Assembly: GCA_022113835.1 (NCBI GenBank)
Contig: JAILWY010000002.1
Span: 2,334,501-2,398,500 of the forward strand
From: Atopsyche davidsoni
Lineage: Eukaryota; Arthropoda; Insecta; Trichoptera; Hydrobiosidae
Length of the DNA: 64,000 nt
Direction of reading: 5' to 3'
Positions 19,501 to 32,901 of the stretch are shown piece by piece; positions within the stretch are counted from its first letter, which is position 1; each line of letters begins with the position of its first letter. The notes under the pieces are model-generated. The model did no database searches and was not told where the DNA came from. It saw only the letters and a list, made by a program, of their open reading frames with translations. Made by a program: the position numbers and the translations under genes.

Positions 19501-22500
19501 TGGTAGTGAAATATCTTTTTATAATTTTTTTACTCTTTACAGGTTGGCTGAAAACGTTTGAAGAATATTACGAGCACCAGACGAGGGCCATCCTGAATAA
19601 CATCCTGACCAAACTGTCTGAGGATTCTCGCAGGAAATTTATCTGGGCCGAAATCAGTTTTTTCTCCATGTGGTGGGACGAAATTACCGAAGAGCAACGA
19701 AGACTGACTAAGAAGTACGCTTTTTTAATTTTTGCTTTTCCAAGTCACAATACTCACTCTTAGTAATAAAAGTCTGCTTCCAGTGCAGCACCACCACAGA
19801 AGACATCCAAGTTCGAATAATCTGAGACCATGTCCCTTCATTATGTTAATATTATATTTATTTTGCATTATACCAAAAATAGTAGTCCACTGTCCATGCT
19901 TCTGCCAAATATTTATTATTATAATGTGTATAATTTTCAGATTAGTACAATCAGGTCAACTGGAGTTCGTAACGGGGGGCTGGGTCATGAACGACGAAGC
20001 TAACTCTCACTGGATCTCCATCACTCAGCAACTGACCACTGGCCACCAGTGGCTCAAGAAGCATTTCAACATCACGCCCAAGGCCGGCTGGGCCATTGAC
20101 CCCTTTGGCCATTCTCCGTCGCAGCCGTACCTGTTGAAGTTGGCGGGGCTGGATGGCTCGCTCATCCAAAGGACACATTACAGCATCAAGAAAGAACTCG
20201 CTCAGCACAAGCAGCTGGAGTTCCGCTGGAGGCAGACTTGGGGTGAGAATTTTTTACAGAATTAAATGACTTTCAAAACCCACTTAAAAAATAGGTCTTG
20301 TGTAGTTTTGAGTTCCAATTTTTGTATGAAATTTGATTGAATGGAATGGAAATGTTGATAATACTCAAGATTTGGTGATGCAACCTGACCTGAAACCACA
20401 AATAAAATGTAGGCATATTAGCCTTTGGCATTAGTTGATATCAGCTCCTGCACAGCATTTTTAATAAATTCATTAATAATTAAGTATATTTTATTTCAGA
20501 TTCTCTTGGCACAACGGATATGTGGACTCATATGATGCCATTCTATTCATATGATGTCCCTCACTCGTGTGGACCCGATCCCAAGGTAGGTCGTCTATTA
20601 GTATTACATGTGGTATTGAATATACATTCACAATGACTGCAATTAGAAATCCAAATTATTATTTTACTTCCAAGGTCTGCTGTCAGTTTGATTTCAAGAG
20701 GCTCCCGGGATACGGCCTCTCGTGCCCTTGGAAAATTGCACCACAAGTCATCAATGAAAAAAATGTCAACTACAAGTAAGTCCAATGATTATTATTATAT
20801 TAAGTGCTAGTTAATTAATATTAAGAATTATTTGTTGTTATAATCGTACGGACCTGGTAATAATCTGAGTTTGAATGTCTTTGTAATTATTAATCAACCG
20901 GTTTTTTTGTTGACCAAATAGTTGAGTCTGTTGATACTTGAGAGAAAACTTGTTGGTTTGACCTTTGTCCCTCAAATGAATGTAACGATTTATGTTAACA
21001 TGACGTGTATCCGTATAATTTTTTTTTTATGAAGTTTTTCTCGTGTCACATTTGTTATTTAAATTTTCTTTTTGTTTGGTCCTCGTATTTATACTATATG
21101 GCTATTATAGGGCAGAGCTGCTCCTGGACCAGTGGCAGAAGAAGTCACAATTATTCAAAACGAGGGTTCTCTTGATGCCGCTGGGAGACGACTTCAGGTG
21201 GGACCACCCCACCGAGTGGGACGCCCAATTCAACAACTACGACAAGATCATGGACTATCTCAACTATAATGAGAATCTTCACATTGAGGTAGAGAATAGT
21301 TATCAAAGTTTGACCTACATATAAATCATTCATTTATAGTGTTTATTATGGAAAATTTAAACAATTGTTGATATAAAATACAGGCTTCAGTTTTTTTTTT
21401 CAATACAATCCCTCAGATAATTTATTTTAAATGTGTTATTTATTATTAATGATTGCAGGTGAAGTACGGGACTCTCTCTGATTACTTCAAGGCTGTAAAA
21501 GAGGAAGCGTCAGTGGAACAGTTTCCTATTCTATCAGGCGACTTCTTCACATATGCAGACAGAGACGACCACTACTGGAGTGGGTATTATACCTCCAGGC
21601 CTTACTACAAGCGGATGGATCGTGTTCTGATGGCTTACGTGAGGTAAACTTAAAAAATAAAATCCGTATAAAAGAGATTCAATCTGCTATTATCTGAAAC
21701 ATCAAAATATTCACATGTAAAATCTTTAATTTAATTTTTAGCAGCAGTGATCAACACCATAAAACTAATTTCTGATAATACATGATACACTTCGAGTAGC
21801 CTTGTGTCTTATTGATTTTTTTGTGTTTGCAGAGCTGCTGAAATGATTCTTGCTCTTGCGAGGTCCAGAGTAGATGTCCCGAACTCTCTCCACTCACCTG
21901 AATCTGGAATATCCAATTTGCTATCTACAGCCAGGCAAAACCTAGCTTTGTTCCAACACCACGACGGAGTCACCGGTACTTCCAGAGATCTCGTTGTGGT
22001 GGACTATGGAAACAGGTGAGTGCGGGTATACTGCTTTCAAATTTGCTTTGTGTGCAATACGTGAACATGGAAAAATCTTTCAATTGCCTAGTACAAGCTG
22101 CAGCGTCATGGTTTTTGGATCCATATGGGAAGCATTAGAGATCGTGCGATTCGAGTTGAAATTCCACCAAAGCTCTTCATGTGCTTTTCCGGAAGTTCAC
22201 AAGCGCCAACTTCAACTGTATAGCAATAGACCATGAAGCTATGATACTCTAAATATCAATATGTTTATGTATTTTGATCAATTGGGATATTTGATTCTCA
22301 GGGAGAGATTTATTTCACTAATAATATTATTCTAAAGTAATTTTACTATTTTCCTTTCAGATTACTACGAGCTATATCAGGATGCCAGCATGTTATTCAG
22401 CAATCAGCTTATCATCTGTTGGTCCAACCCGAGGTAATTATGGATTAATATTTTAATATGCATTGAATTAGCTATTGTTAATATGATACAGATATTGTAT

Positions 22501-25500
22501 ATGTATATTCATAACGAACTCATAATTTCAGTTTTATCGCGCTTCTCCAGAGCAGGCTTACTTCGAGATAGACGACATGCGCCGGGGACACAGTTCCCTT
22601 CCTGAGAAACTCACCATCACGGTAGGAGCTGAGGTAATTCTAAATTCATAGTAGCTTGGTGTTAGCTTAACCCACAATTATATTTTTGAGAAATAACTTT
22701 GTTTTTTATTTTCATTTTGCAGGCTCCCTCACGTAAAGTGGTGCTGTTTAACTCTCTACCGCACACCAGAGAAGAAATTGTGTCGTTGCACGTATCCACA
22801 CCCTACATTACTGTAAGCACATACCTTAACCGCAATATAAATATAATATAAACAATTTTTACAAGTCTATAAAATACTTCAAAAGATTTGCAATTTTCAT
22901 AAATTCTTTTGGTATTTACTGAAGAAGAAGACCATGAATAATTCTAATTTGAATGAGTTAAAAAAGTTAATATAATTTGGCTATACAACATTAATAAATA
23001 GTTGTATCAAAAACTTTTAATAATGGGTTCTGTAAAATACTTCGACTCGATAATATAAAGTGTATGTAAATTGGATGTTCTATTTTTATTTTACAGATTG
23101 TGGATACTGATGGTGTTCCTGTGAGCTGCCAGGTTAGTCCAGTCTTCATATCTGAAGCCACAGTCTCCCATTCCAAGTTCCTGCTGAATTTCATCGCTTC
23201 TGTTCCGGGCATGGGCTTGGCTTCCTACGTGGTCACTGCTGTGGAGGAGAATTCCTTGCCTCCGTAAGGAACCATTAATTTTAAAATATTTTATAAATAC
23301 CTCGTAGTCTAATAGTTGAAGGATTATTATCTCTAGGTTACTGGGAGAAAATATCACATGTTTACATTTAAATAGGTTTACATTTGATTTGTTTATTTAG
23401 ATTCATGTTTTTTTTCCTTTGAATCATTACTATTATCTCATTCTATATTGTATATAACTTTTCAGGACGACAACATTCTCAAAGGTTAAAGTGATGAACT
23501 ATAACGGCGCCCTAATGATGCACGCGGCGTTTCCCGATGCACAGATGTCCACATCAGATCAGAGCAGCGAGTTCTCCATGCGCCGAGATAACGGCATCAG
23601 CGCCGCCTTTTCTCCCCGAGGCCACCTCAAGGCCATCAAGCTGCCGGGCAAGGACACAGTGCCCATGCACCTTGATTTTATCCAGTAAGTTCATTTATCA
23701 TCCTTATGCATTTATTATCATTTAAATTAATTTGTAAATACTATTTAAAATCCATTTATACAAATCAAATTATTTATACATAAAACTACTCGAAAACCTA
23801 AGCAAGGAATATAAATGTCTATATAAGATTTTTAATTTTAAAATACTTAATATTTCATCAGCAGTGAATGAAAAGCTTGTGCGTGTATTGGTTTGATTCG
23901 AAATTTCCATCAAATGTGTTGATCAACCTTTTGACAAAATGATAGTCACGTGTGTCTTTATTAAACAGCCACTGAGCTAATAATTCCAATTGTTGCAGGT
24001 ATGGCACTAGACAGGCGGGAGATAGAAGTGGAGGCTACCTTTTTTTGCCCGGTGGAGACGGTGTGGTGGTGGCAAACGAAAACCCCACTCCTATCATCAC
24101 TGTCATAGAAGGATCTGTTCTCTCCAGGATGCAAGTTCAGCTGCCTTTTGTGCAGCATTCGGTATGTTAAAAATACTTATGAAATCGAGTCTTCACAATT
24201 CACCTGATTCTGGTTATTGATATAATTTTAAAGTCCTACAATTTGTGGTTTATTGGTGTAATATTGAAATATTGATAATATAGCGCAACTTACGAGACTT
24301 CAATAAATTCCTACTGTCCCAACTAAAAATACCAATCAATTTCTATTTTCTTAGGTTACTTTATACTCGGGAGAAGGTGCAGACTCTCTAGGCTTGGAAG
24401 TCGTGAACATCGTAGACGTGTCAGCGTCTCGTAACATTGAGCTGGCTATGAGACTATCAACTAATATAGACAACAATGACAGGTTTTACACAGATCTGAA
24501 TGGACTTCAGGTAAAATAATAATGACACATTTTAAATATTTGACTTTTTTTTTTAACTTACAGCAATTGGTGTCCTTTCAAATCACAATTTTTTTAAATA
24601 TAATAAAACAATTTTCATATAATAAAACAATTACAAATGATATTCTTTGTCAAATATTATGATCGTGTTCCCTTTTCAGATGATCAGACGTAAGCGTTTT
24701 CCGAAGCTGCCTCTCCAGGCCAACTTTTATCCACTGCCCTCAGCTGCATATATCGAAGACAACTCTGCAAGACTCACTATCCTCACTTCTACTTCTCTCG
24801 GAATGGCTTCCCTTGCACCGGGACAGATGGAGGTAATGTGGCACCACAGCTATCTTGGTACAAAACCTAAGGCTGATATCTATATAGATATTTTATATGT
24901 TTTATAAATGAATTTCAGGTGATGCAAGATCGTAGACTTAACCAAGACGACAACAGAGGTATGGCGCAGGGAGTTCTGGACAACCATCCAACGCAGCACA
25001 TATTCAACATTGTTCTAGAGCTGAAGAGTCAAATCAAATGCCATGTAAGGGTCAATGTGTAATCGTTCATTCACGTATAATATTTAAAACACAAACAAAA
25101 TACAACTACCTTTATATTAATGAATCTTCTATTTTATAGTGTTTGAATGTCACAGAATAATAAAACTTTTCATTAAATTTGTGATCTTTCATCATCTACT
25201 TAGTTGCTTACAGAATTGAAATAAAATGCTACAGTAAAACAACGTTTTGTTGCAGTTTAAAAAAAACATACATTTTCTGTTTCTTTTGCAATAACTTTTA
25301 ATAATATGAATTAATCTTTTTTAATGTAGAAACCAGCTGCGGATCACCCCACTGGTCAGCTGACTCTAGCTGCTCATGTCAGCTCTCAGTCTCTCCTAAA
25401 TCCGTTGATTCCTCTCTTTTACTCTGGCGATGGAAGCTCTGACAGGTATTCATATTGTGATTGAACTAGCCTTGCTTGCTTCAATGAAAGTTGATACAAG

Positions 25501-26261
25501 CAACTTGACTATTCTTAAATTTTCATTTGGTTAATTTTTATATATAATTTTTTAATCGTGTATTTTATTTTTGAAAAAAAAAGTTTGGACATCTAATTAT
25601 ACAAAATATGTACTAACGTATTGATGAATTATCTTCAGAGCTGGTCCAGAAGAACCTCAAGGAACGAATCTCCTAGCTGGGTTTAGTCCTATGGCAGTGG
25701 AGTCGGCTGTGGACATCACCGTTGCCTCATATAGGGACGGAGTGTTTGCTACGGTATGTGCAATGCTTCCTCATATCTACTGAACATACTAAATAAGTAT
25801 ATTCCTGATCCTTCTGTTCATTAGTTGTGATTTTTCATCTTCTACTTAGTTGCTTACAGAATTGAAAAAAAAAACAGATTACTGCACAATCACAGGTTCA
25901 TGAAATATAATTTTCTATCTTTCAGCCACCAGGAAAGAAGTCAAAGACCGGAAGAGGAATCGTCATTCATCGGCCGCAGCTGGATCTTTGCTATGCTGAT
26001 GACAGTCAGCTTAAAGCATTCCCTGTTTCAGATGGAAAGGTAATGATCGAGCATGATAACAAATGTTGTAGATCTCATTACATTAAAATTAATAATTAAT
26101 TTTGTTTTCAGATTAAGATTTCGGACATGTTCCCTCCGTCTGAAATAGATGAGATGCATAATTCTTCGCTGTCGTTCCTGCACATTGGTAACCCCATAGA
26201 TTCGACCGTAACACAATCGATATGTCCAATGGAAGTCTATTCTTACTTCATTTATCGGTAA
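16598..26261 (+). CDS. alpha-Man-IIa: Golgi alpha-mannosidase II (GH38)
   Basis: Exons: 16598-16729, 17622-17873, 18784-18931, 19543-19714, 19941-20242, 20500-20585, 20675-20775, 21111-21288, 21459-21643, 21833-22015, 22361-22433, 22532-22633, 22723-22812, 23097-23263, 23466-23684, 23999-24161, 24355-24510, 24680-24832, 24919-25044, 25330-25445, 25639-25753, 25926-26039, 26112-26261. All phases match: 3483 nt, 1160 residues, normal for the family. It is a type II protein: short basic cytosolic tail (MRVRRL), a membrane anchor at about 7-26, a stem, then the luminal catalytic domain. The zinc/catalytic residues of family 38 are present: HSHNDPGW (His174, Asp176), nucleophile in [10 protein letters not shown] (Asp288), LGDDFR (Asp425) and HHDGVTGT (His562). 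The known role is removal of two mannoses from GlcNAcMan5GlcNAc2 in N-glycan maturation. In exon 12 a second in-frame donor at 22622 would drop four residues. IIa rather than IIb is inferred. Confidence 0.95.
18143..18190. repeat. dispersed repeat family C, copy 2
   Basis: In a Man II intron. Reads 'tggaatttcaccaagtactc' and continues with 'atttccggacatg', which is partly shared with the copy at 22153. Confidence 0.5.
22153..22200. repeat. dispersed repeat family C, diverged copy 3
   Basis: In another Man II intron. Reads 'gaaattccaccaaagctctt' and 'ttttccggaagttcacaagc'. The match is weaker than for the other copies. Confidence 0.4.
25181..25221. repeat. 41-bp intron repeat, copy 1
   Basis: Matches 25826-25866 at all but two positions (shared core 'ctacttagttgcttacagaa'). 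The two copies lie in different introns of the Man II gene, either side of the 25330-25445 exon. Confidence 0.85.
25826..25866. repeat. 41-bp intron repeat, copy 2
   Basis: Second copy of the 25181-25221 repeat, in the same orientation. Confidence 0.85.
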
Positions 26262-29200
26262 ATGAAGCTCGCTGTATACTTAGATAATTTATTAAACCAA
26301 TTTAATTAAATCTTGAGACTATCGCTTCGAATATGTCAATGTTTTACCAAGGTGTTGTCGATGGAGGCGCAACCCGGAGTTCTTAATTAACTTTGTGATT
26401 GAATAGTATAATGACTTTTGTACATTAATTTATATAATATATGATAATGAATACATAAAAAAAAACTACCTAATTCGTTTATCTCTTAGGAAGTTTTGCA
26501 ACTTGCAAGCTAATATTCATTCAAAATCAATTGTTTGAATATAATATTTGTTGTCGTGCGGAACTTTTTGGCTGGTAAACAGTTTCATTGACCTTGGATA
26601 TTTTATAACTTTAATTACTATGCAGTGTCTCCAAAATGATGGTATTAACTGGCATTACTTCTGCAATACAAAGAGTATTTTTGATTGTCCAGAAGGTTTT
26701 ATAAAATCCAAGGTTTTTAATGTTATTTAAATATTTTTTAATACCCCAAGCATCATTAGATGCAAATAAAAGTTTATAATTCTGATATAAAATATTTTTG
26801 CATATGCTGTTACCGTTTTTGTTTTTTGTTTTTTTTTTACTTCACATCCCATATTTTATATTGTGTAAGAATATTCTACTGTTATAGCCGAAAGTAAAAT
26901 ACGTACTCAAATGTTGATTTTGCTAATATTCAAGGTTAATCAATAAATTAATTCTTAACGACAAGTTATAAATAACCGGCAATAGCCACTTATCTGTGAC
27001 TTATTTCCACATAGTAAATCTAAATGAAAAATAAATAATTTGATTTTATATATGTATTTCCAGTAAGAGTTACCATAGTATTTTTTTTTAAAAGAAACAT
27101 TTAAATCTCCAAAAAATAACTGTATATTTAACAAATAGAACTGATTACAAGTACGAAAGATAATATAGATGTATAGTTAGTTACCAATAATAAATATATA
27201 AACTTTGCTGTAAGCATATTTGTTTGCTGGTTTCGGGTGATGCAATATTTTTATTCAATTCCTTAAGTATAAATTTCCCTGCATACAACAACGTAAATGT
27301 GGGAGTCAATCAAATTGTTTACAGTCACGGTTCCCTCGTACCACGTCTTACTGCTTGCTCATTTATGTCTCTTGATTGCGGTCCCGACTCTTACTCTTCG
27401 TGAAAAATAGACTCATCATTTGGATTTTTCAGTTTAGCTATCTCCCGCTTGTTGAATTTACATAAAAGCTTCAGTGAATTCGATTTGATTTCAATTTTAA
27501 GGGACAATTGAATATAATTTTAATTTGATCTATGATTTAGAACGAATTGTTGTAAAAATTTATTTTCATTAGAAAACATTCGCCGTTCACTGGCTATGCA
27601 ATTATTCTTATTCATTTCTTTAGGATTTTCAGTATTATCAAGTGTATTTTTTTAAAGTGCAGGCTGGTAACTCTTATTTGAATACTATACCCGTTATGTT
27701 TCAATAGTTATGGTATAATCGAAAGGTGAAACTGAATATCACTTCTTGAGCACAATTATTTTTTAAATATTATGATAATTTTGGATTTAAATATCTTGTG
27801 TTGTTTTAAAATAATGATTTTCTAAAAAAAGGCTAATTATTCTACATTGATAAATATATTTTTTTAATATAAATACTTAAAGTTTTGAGGCACTCGTATA
27901 TTTAAATCAGACAAAAGAAAAATGCTATTTTGTATAATACATTTTTTTTAAAACAGAAACCTTAAAAACACCACGCGTGACGCTTGTCTCATCAATTAAT
28001 TTTGAAGTGAGTATATTTATTATGAAAGATCTCAAATTCAAATTGTTCTCGTTTTTCCCATTTTTTTTTACCAAAGTTTACACAAAATAGTGTGCTATTT
28101 GATTTGTTGAAAAGAGAGTATAGATGTTGAAATAAAATTACATCTTTTCAAATCCAAACTTAAAATGCCAAGACATCAATTTGTAAAAGTAAAAATTTTC
28201 GATCATAACTCAAATTCTACTTTTTATAAATCTAAACCTGCTTTTAAGAATGTGCCGTTTTGGATGCCAGGTTTTTCAGCTCCCCGTGATTTCAGTATAT
28301 TGTAATTTAAATTATTTATTTATTATCTCATAAAACAAACTTGGAGTTTATCAGCTTACCCAAGTACTTGTAATCTGGTTTTACATGTAGTTTGCTATAA
28401 TTTTTAATGAGGTGCAACCGATGTGTGTTTTGCCTAATTTTTCATTTAATTCAAGCCTGAATATCTTCCGCTAGTCTCTTTAAAAATAAAAATTCAATTA
28501 TTAGATAAAAAAATTATTCACTGTGTATTTATTTACGTTATAGATAGTAAATATTTATTGTTAAGTAAATACTGTATATTGCAGTAACGCAACTCTAAAA
28601 TAATTTCATTTGATATTATCACAATACTTGGGATTTGTGAAGTAGACCTTCAATAAATATGCATTGAGTTAATGAGGCATTTTTTAAATATAATAATAAA
28701 GTTAGCAAATATAATCACGATATATTCAAACCAGCCCAACCTTTTAAAATCCAAAATTCAACTATTTCTCCATACTGTTTTTTTCATTTATCAATATATT
28801 TATACTGTAAATTTAAAAGATAAATAATGCCTATCCCCAATAATTATTTATTTAGTGTAGTTAAATTATGTATAAAATCTTTTTTTTATAGTAAATGTGT
28901 GCAATAAATTCATGTATCCTATTTTAATTTTATTTTTTACTTGCATTTGATTAATCATTAATTATTACACTAAGTATATTGATATTAGTGTAAGTAGGCA
29001 TATGGCAAATAGTTTAATTTATAAAATTTAAAAAAACCCAATTTAGATAATTAAAATTAATACTCAGTAATTATAACATTTATACATGTATATTTTCTAT
29101 GTGAAATGATTATTATTTTTATTATCAAATCAGCTTCTTGATGCTGGAAAGTGAAATTTAAATAACTATGAGAATAAAAATAATAATAATTATTTTTATT

Positions 29201-31365
29201 CTCATTTTATTTAAAAGCAAATTCTGTTGCTAAATTTATTGTTTTGCCGTTAATATTTTCCTTTCTAGCACCCCAATTTATACAAGCATATGATACATAA
29301 AATAAACAATTTTTCAGTTTATTAAGGGATATTTTTTAACGCGCACGTAAGCACTTAAAAACTGGAGGTTTAAATTTTTATTGAATAAACTGATATCTGT
29401 TGACTCTTTTTGGCACATTGCTGAAAATAATCCCTAAATGAGAAAATCAAATGATTTTCACAAACATTGTACATATTTTAAATCAACTCTAGGATTTCTC
29501 ATGCTGGTATTTCCAACCTAACCAGAGCCATCTTCAAAAAATTGTCTTCTCGTTTGAAGGCAACGCTTTCTAACAAATCAAATTTCAACGCGAGTTACCG
29601 TATGAATTCAATTTGACTTTAAAAAAAACATTACATTATTACAAATCACTGACAAATTTAATAAAAATAGATACGATTCACGTGGCTTAGTCGCTTTTAG
29701 TGTAGCTTAAATGTTTTACCGTAGAAAAATAATCAACTGTTAGTTTTACTTATTTGATGAATGACATGCTATATCTGTAATATTAATCAAAATATATATA
29801 ATAAAAAAAAAAAATAATATATATATATATATTATTAATGTTTTTTATACAATAATAGCGAATTCATTGTTTGAATGAACGAATTGAATTTATTATTGAA
29901 TTAAAATGTATGATCTACATCACCAGTGGCAGAATAAAAATTTACATAAACAGACAGAAAGTGTAAAAAGTAATAAAAAAGTTAACATAATTATAAATAA
30001 ATAACTAACAAAAATTTTACACAAAAATTATTGAAATTATTATTTATTGAAAAGATTATTTATTTATTATAAGACGTTTATGTTTATTTGTCATTATTAA
30101 ATTCTATGTTGTCAAATAATGCTTCATATTTGTGAATGTTAATTAAATACTGGTTTTGAAAATGAGATATAAAACAGAAACTCCCCGACAGTCTTCCATC
30201 TTTGCCGGATGCGTCAGTTTGCCTTTCCGTCTCGATATGTTTATATATGGATATTTTTTATTATTAGTACCGGTGGCGCAGGACCCTAATTTTTTTTGCC
30301 CCAGTTGAATGAACATACATAATTACACATTTATCTTTTATTTCGTTTAATAATGCTGTCTTAACTGATTTGTAGTCAATGAATTATAATAACATCAATG
30401 TCATGGATTGTGTAACCATTTCTAATAAATAATACCATTATATTATTTACTACACATTCCAATAAATCCTGTTTTAAAGTATCAATAATAATTTGGAAAA
30501 AAACCTCTTTACTTAATCTATTTAATATTTGTAGCATGCACCAGTTAGAAATATAAAACTAATGCAAAGATACTTGTTATACAATGTAAATTTCCCGGTT
30601 ACTTTCTTTACATTAAGTTTGTGTGATGTTTTGTCTCCTATTAGATTAGTTTATATCTAAACTGTTGTTTTTACTGATGTTTTTCTCCACTTTCTTTTAT
30701 TTCGGTTGTATTGCAATGTATGAAATAGAAAAATAAAATGTATATTTTGTTAAAAAATATTAACTTATTTTTGGATCACCTAAAATACCAACCATTATTA
30801 CTAAATATATCAAATTTTTCACCCATACAGGTTTAATGTGCATACAATATTTAGCAAAAACTAAGTACACCAGTTTGGCATTTACGTCCAACAATTAAAA
30901 TTCTCGTTCAGTTACGATGACGTAGTGGCTTAGAGAGCAAGAGCACCTCATTCAAATCCCACCTGTGTCGGATTTTATGCGCGCATCTGATTTATCAGAT
31001 CAGAACAAATGTAGCATTGTTTTTGCATCCTACTTAAAAAAAATTAGCATTAGTAAAAAAAATCAAAGCTAAATTTAGTATTAATAAATGTAGCGATAAA
31101 AATAATTTATTTACATAAATCGATAGTAAATAATTAAATATTTTTGTTTTCGTTGTTTTTTAATAAATTAAGATGTTATTTTTTTTTAACAAACATGGTT
31201 TCACAATATTTCGCCACTTTTGTTTTTACGAGTGGCAACTTTTTTCTGATGACATTATAAAATTTTCATTCAGTTGACAACACCCACAGTGTTATGAAAA
31301 TCTTTTTCTAGTTAAGGTCTCTGAATGTGCGAGGACTTTCGTCCCATCTTCGATTATTTTAATGC
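26262..31365. other. AT-rich intergenic gap of 5.1 kb
   Basis: No coding region is supported. The first 500 nt are probably the Man II 3' UTR; AATAAA at 26765-26770 is one candidate polyadenylation signal. A 17-bp inverted repeat (atgagaataaaaataat / attatttttattctcat) lies at about 29168-29204, and TA runs occur at 29790-29835. A short tRNA-like segment is listed separately. Confidence 0.5.
30912..30975 (+). mobile_element. possible tRNA-derived SINE head
   Basis: 'acgtagtggcttagagagca' resembles a polymerase III A box region, and 'attcaaatccca' about 30 nt later resembles a B box. It does not fold into a complete tRNA with proper acceptor pairing, so it is at best a SINE relic. Confidence 0.35.
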
Positions 31366-31835
31366 ATGTCCCAAAGCAAATCATTTTATAAATCGTTTTT
31401 GCCATCGACCTCTCGGCCGTTCACCATGGGTAGCATAGATAAGGCGATGCTTACCGGTTTTATATGTAGGCTGTGTTCAGAAATGCATAAGGTTGTCATT
31501 CACATTTACGGCGACGAAGGACAGAGGCTGGGCTTATCGTCTAAAATTAACAAGTATCTACCCGTGAATGTAAGTATTGATCGATTATATGTTTTTTACC
31601 GTAATTAGAAACATTTTGAATCGCAAAATAGACGTCGCAGCCGTGCTAAAGTCGACATAAAATGTGCTTTTTTCAGGTTTCACATTCCGACCCTTTACCC
31701 AAGACCATATGCAACACTTGTCTAGGACGTCTGGAAGGTCAGCATCGGCTGATGCTGCAGATAGAGCGCGTCAGAAAACGTCTCCATGTTCCGCGAGAGA
31801 CTAGGCACGCAGTCAAGAAGAAGAAGAAGAACTAA
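31366..31835 (+). CDS. ZAD (zinc-finger-associated domain) protein without C2H2 fingers
   Basis: Exons 31366-31569 and 31677-31835 (donor aat|gtaagt, acceptor tttttcag|gtt) give 363 nt, 120 residues. A second in-frame ATG at 31426 would give 100 residues. The protein carries the ZAD signature: FICRLCSEMHKVVIHIYGDE supplies the first CxxC, KTICNTCLGRLEG the second, and a helix (QHRLMLQIERVRKRL) closes the fold. ZAD is a dimerising, zinc-binding module at the N-terminus of many arthropod zinc-finger factors. Here the reading frame ends 15-20 residues later in a lysine run (KKKKKN) and a stop. A potential donor at 31738 could bypass this end, but no finger exons in the same orientation lie before 39.6 kb, where a separate gene starts. 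Function is unknown; nuclear location is likely from the basic tail. Confidence 0.8.
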
Positions 31836-32000
31836 GTATCATTGTTCTGAACAAATTTGTCAAATTGATTGTTCACTTAAATGTGCTGTACATTATTATC
31901 ACTTTAACACCGTCTGTAAATACATTGGATTACACTCATATGGATGGTGTCCATGAAGGACTGAGTATTGTAACATTTTTTTAAAAATTATTTATTGGTA

Positions 32001-32901
32001 ATGGTCTCCCGAGTGACGAACCTTCCTGTGAGAAAGCAGGAAATGCATCTCTCTCAGACTGTCAAGAAATTCCGAGGTTGCCTCGTAGGTAAGCTTATGA
32101 TTCCTGAAAAGAAATTTTAAATATAAGAAAGCATTCTTTGTCTAATCAATACGGAAAGATATATTTTATTTGTTTTATATTTTTAAGTTTATTTCGTTAA
32201 AAATAATGTTTGCACAACTTCGAATTCTTGCCATACAGTCTTTTTATGTTCAGTATATTTATGTTTAATTTTTATCCAAAAATAACCCGTAAAGTTAATG
32301 TCGACATTCCGCGTTGGTTATTGATTTTTTGAACAGGTCGATGTATTTTCTCACCTTACAGTTAGATCTTGAGACTATTTATTATTTGAAATGTATATAC
32401 TAGAGGATCTCTTAATAATTAATGTGGTTTAATATTTTAATTTACTTTATACCTTCGTAAAAATTGCAAAATTCTTTGATGATACCTTTAGATGCTGAGT
32501 CAGCCAGTATGCCACAAATTTGACAATGTAACTTACCATTACATCAAGCATTATTACTTAACATGTTTCTCGTTCTTGATCTATACTTGTGCTTTTCATA
32601 ATACAGAATATTGAGAAAATTTGGTGTCAGGCTACTATTGTCATAAACATCATGACCTTTAGGAATTTATAGCTATTAAACATTGTTTATAATCATAAGA
32701 ATGTCAGATGTGATATTAATTTGTTGCTAACATTAAAATCAATATTCCAATGGGACTTTTGATGTCATCCTAGTGGTGAATTTTTCTAAATAAATATCTC
32801 ATGATAACATTCCACTGATAATGTTTTTATTCTCAAGGATTATAGTCATCTCTTAACATTGTGTTTATTTTCTTGCAGATCAGTATTTTACTAAGACTTG
32901 A
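32001..32901 (+). CDS. possible two-exon small ORF (36 residues)
   Basis: ATG 32001 (G at -3 and +4) opens an 88-nt exon ending cctcgtag|gtaagc. A near-ideal acceptor (tttattttcttgcag) precedes 32879, and joining the two keeps frame through seven more codons to TGA 32899-32901. The peptide begins MVSRVTNLPVRKQEMHLSQT and is basic, with no signal peptide or membrane segment. I do not recognise it. Alternatively this is a spliced 3' UTR of the ZAD gene, whose stop is only 165 nt upstream. Support is the splice-site pair and phase only. Confidence 0.3.

Noticed and set aside
30912..30975. Functional tRNA gene
   Set aside because: A- and B-box-like strings are present but acceptor and anticodon stems do not pair.
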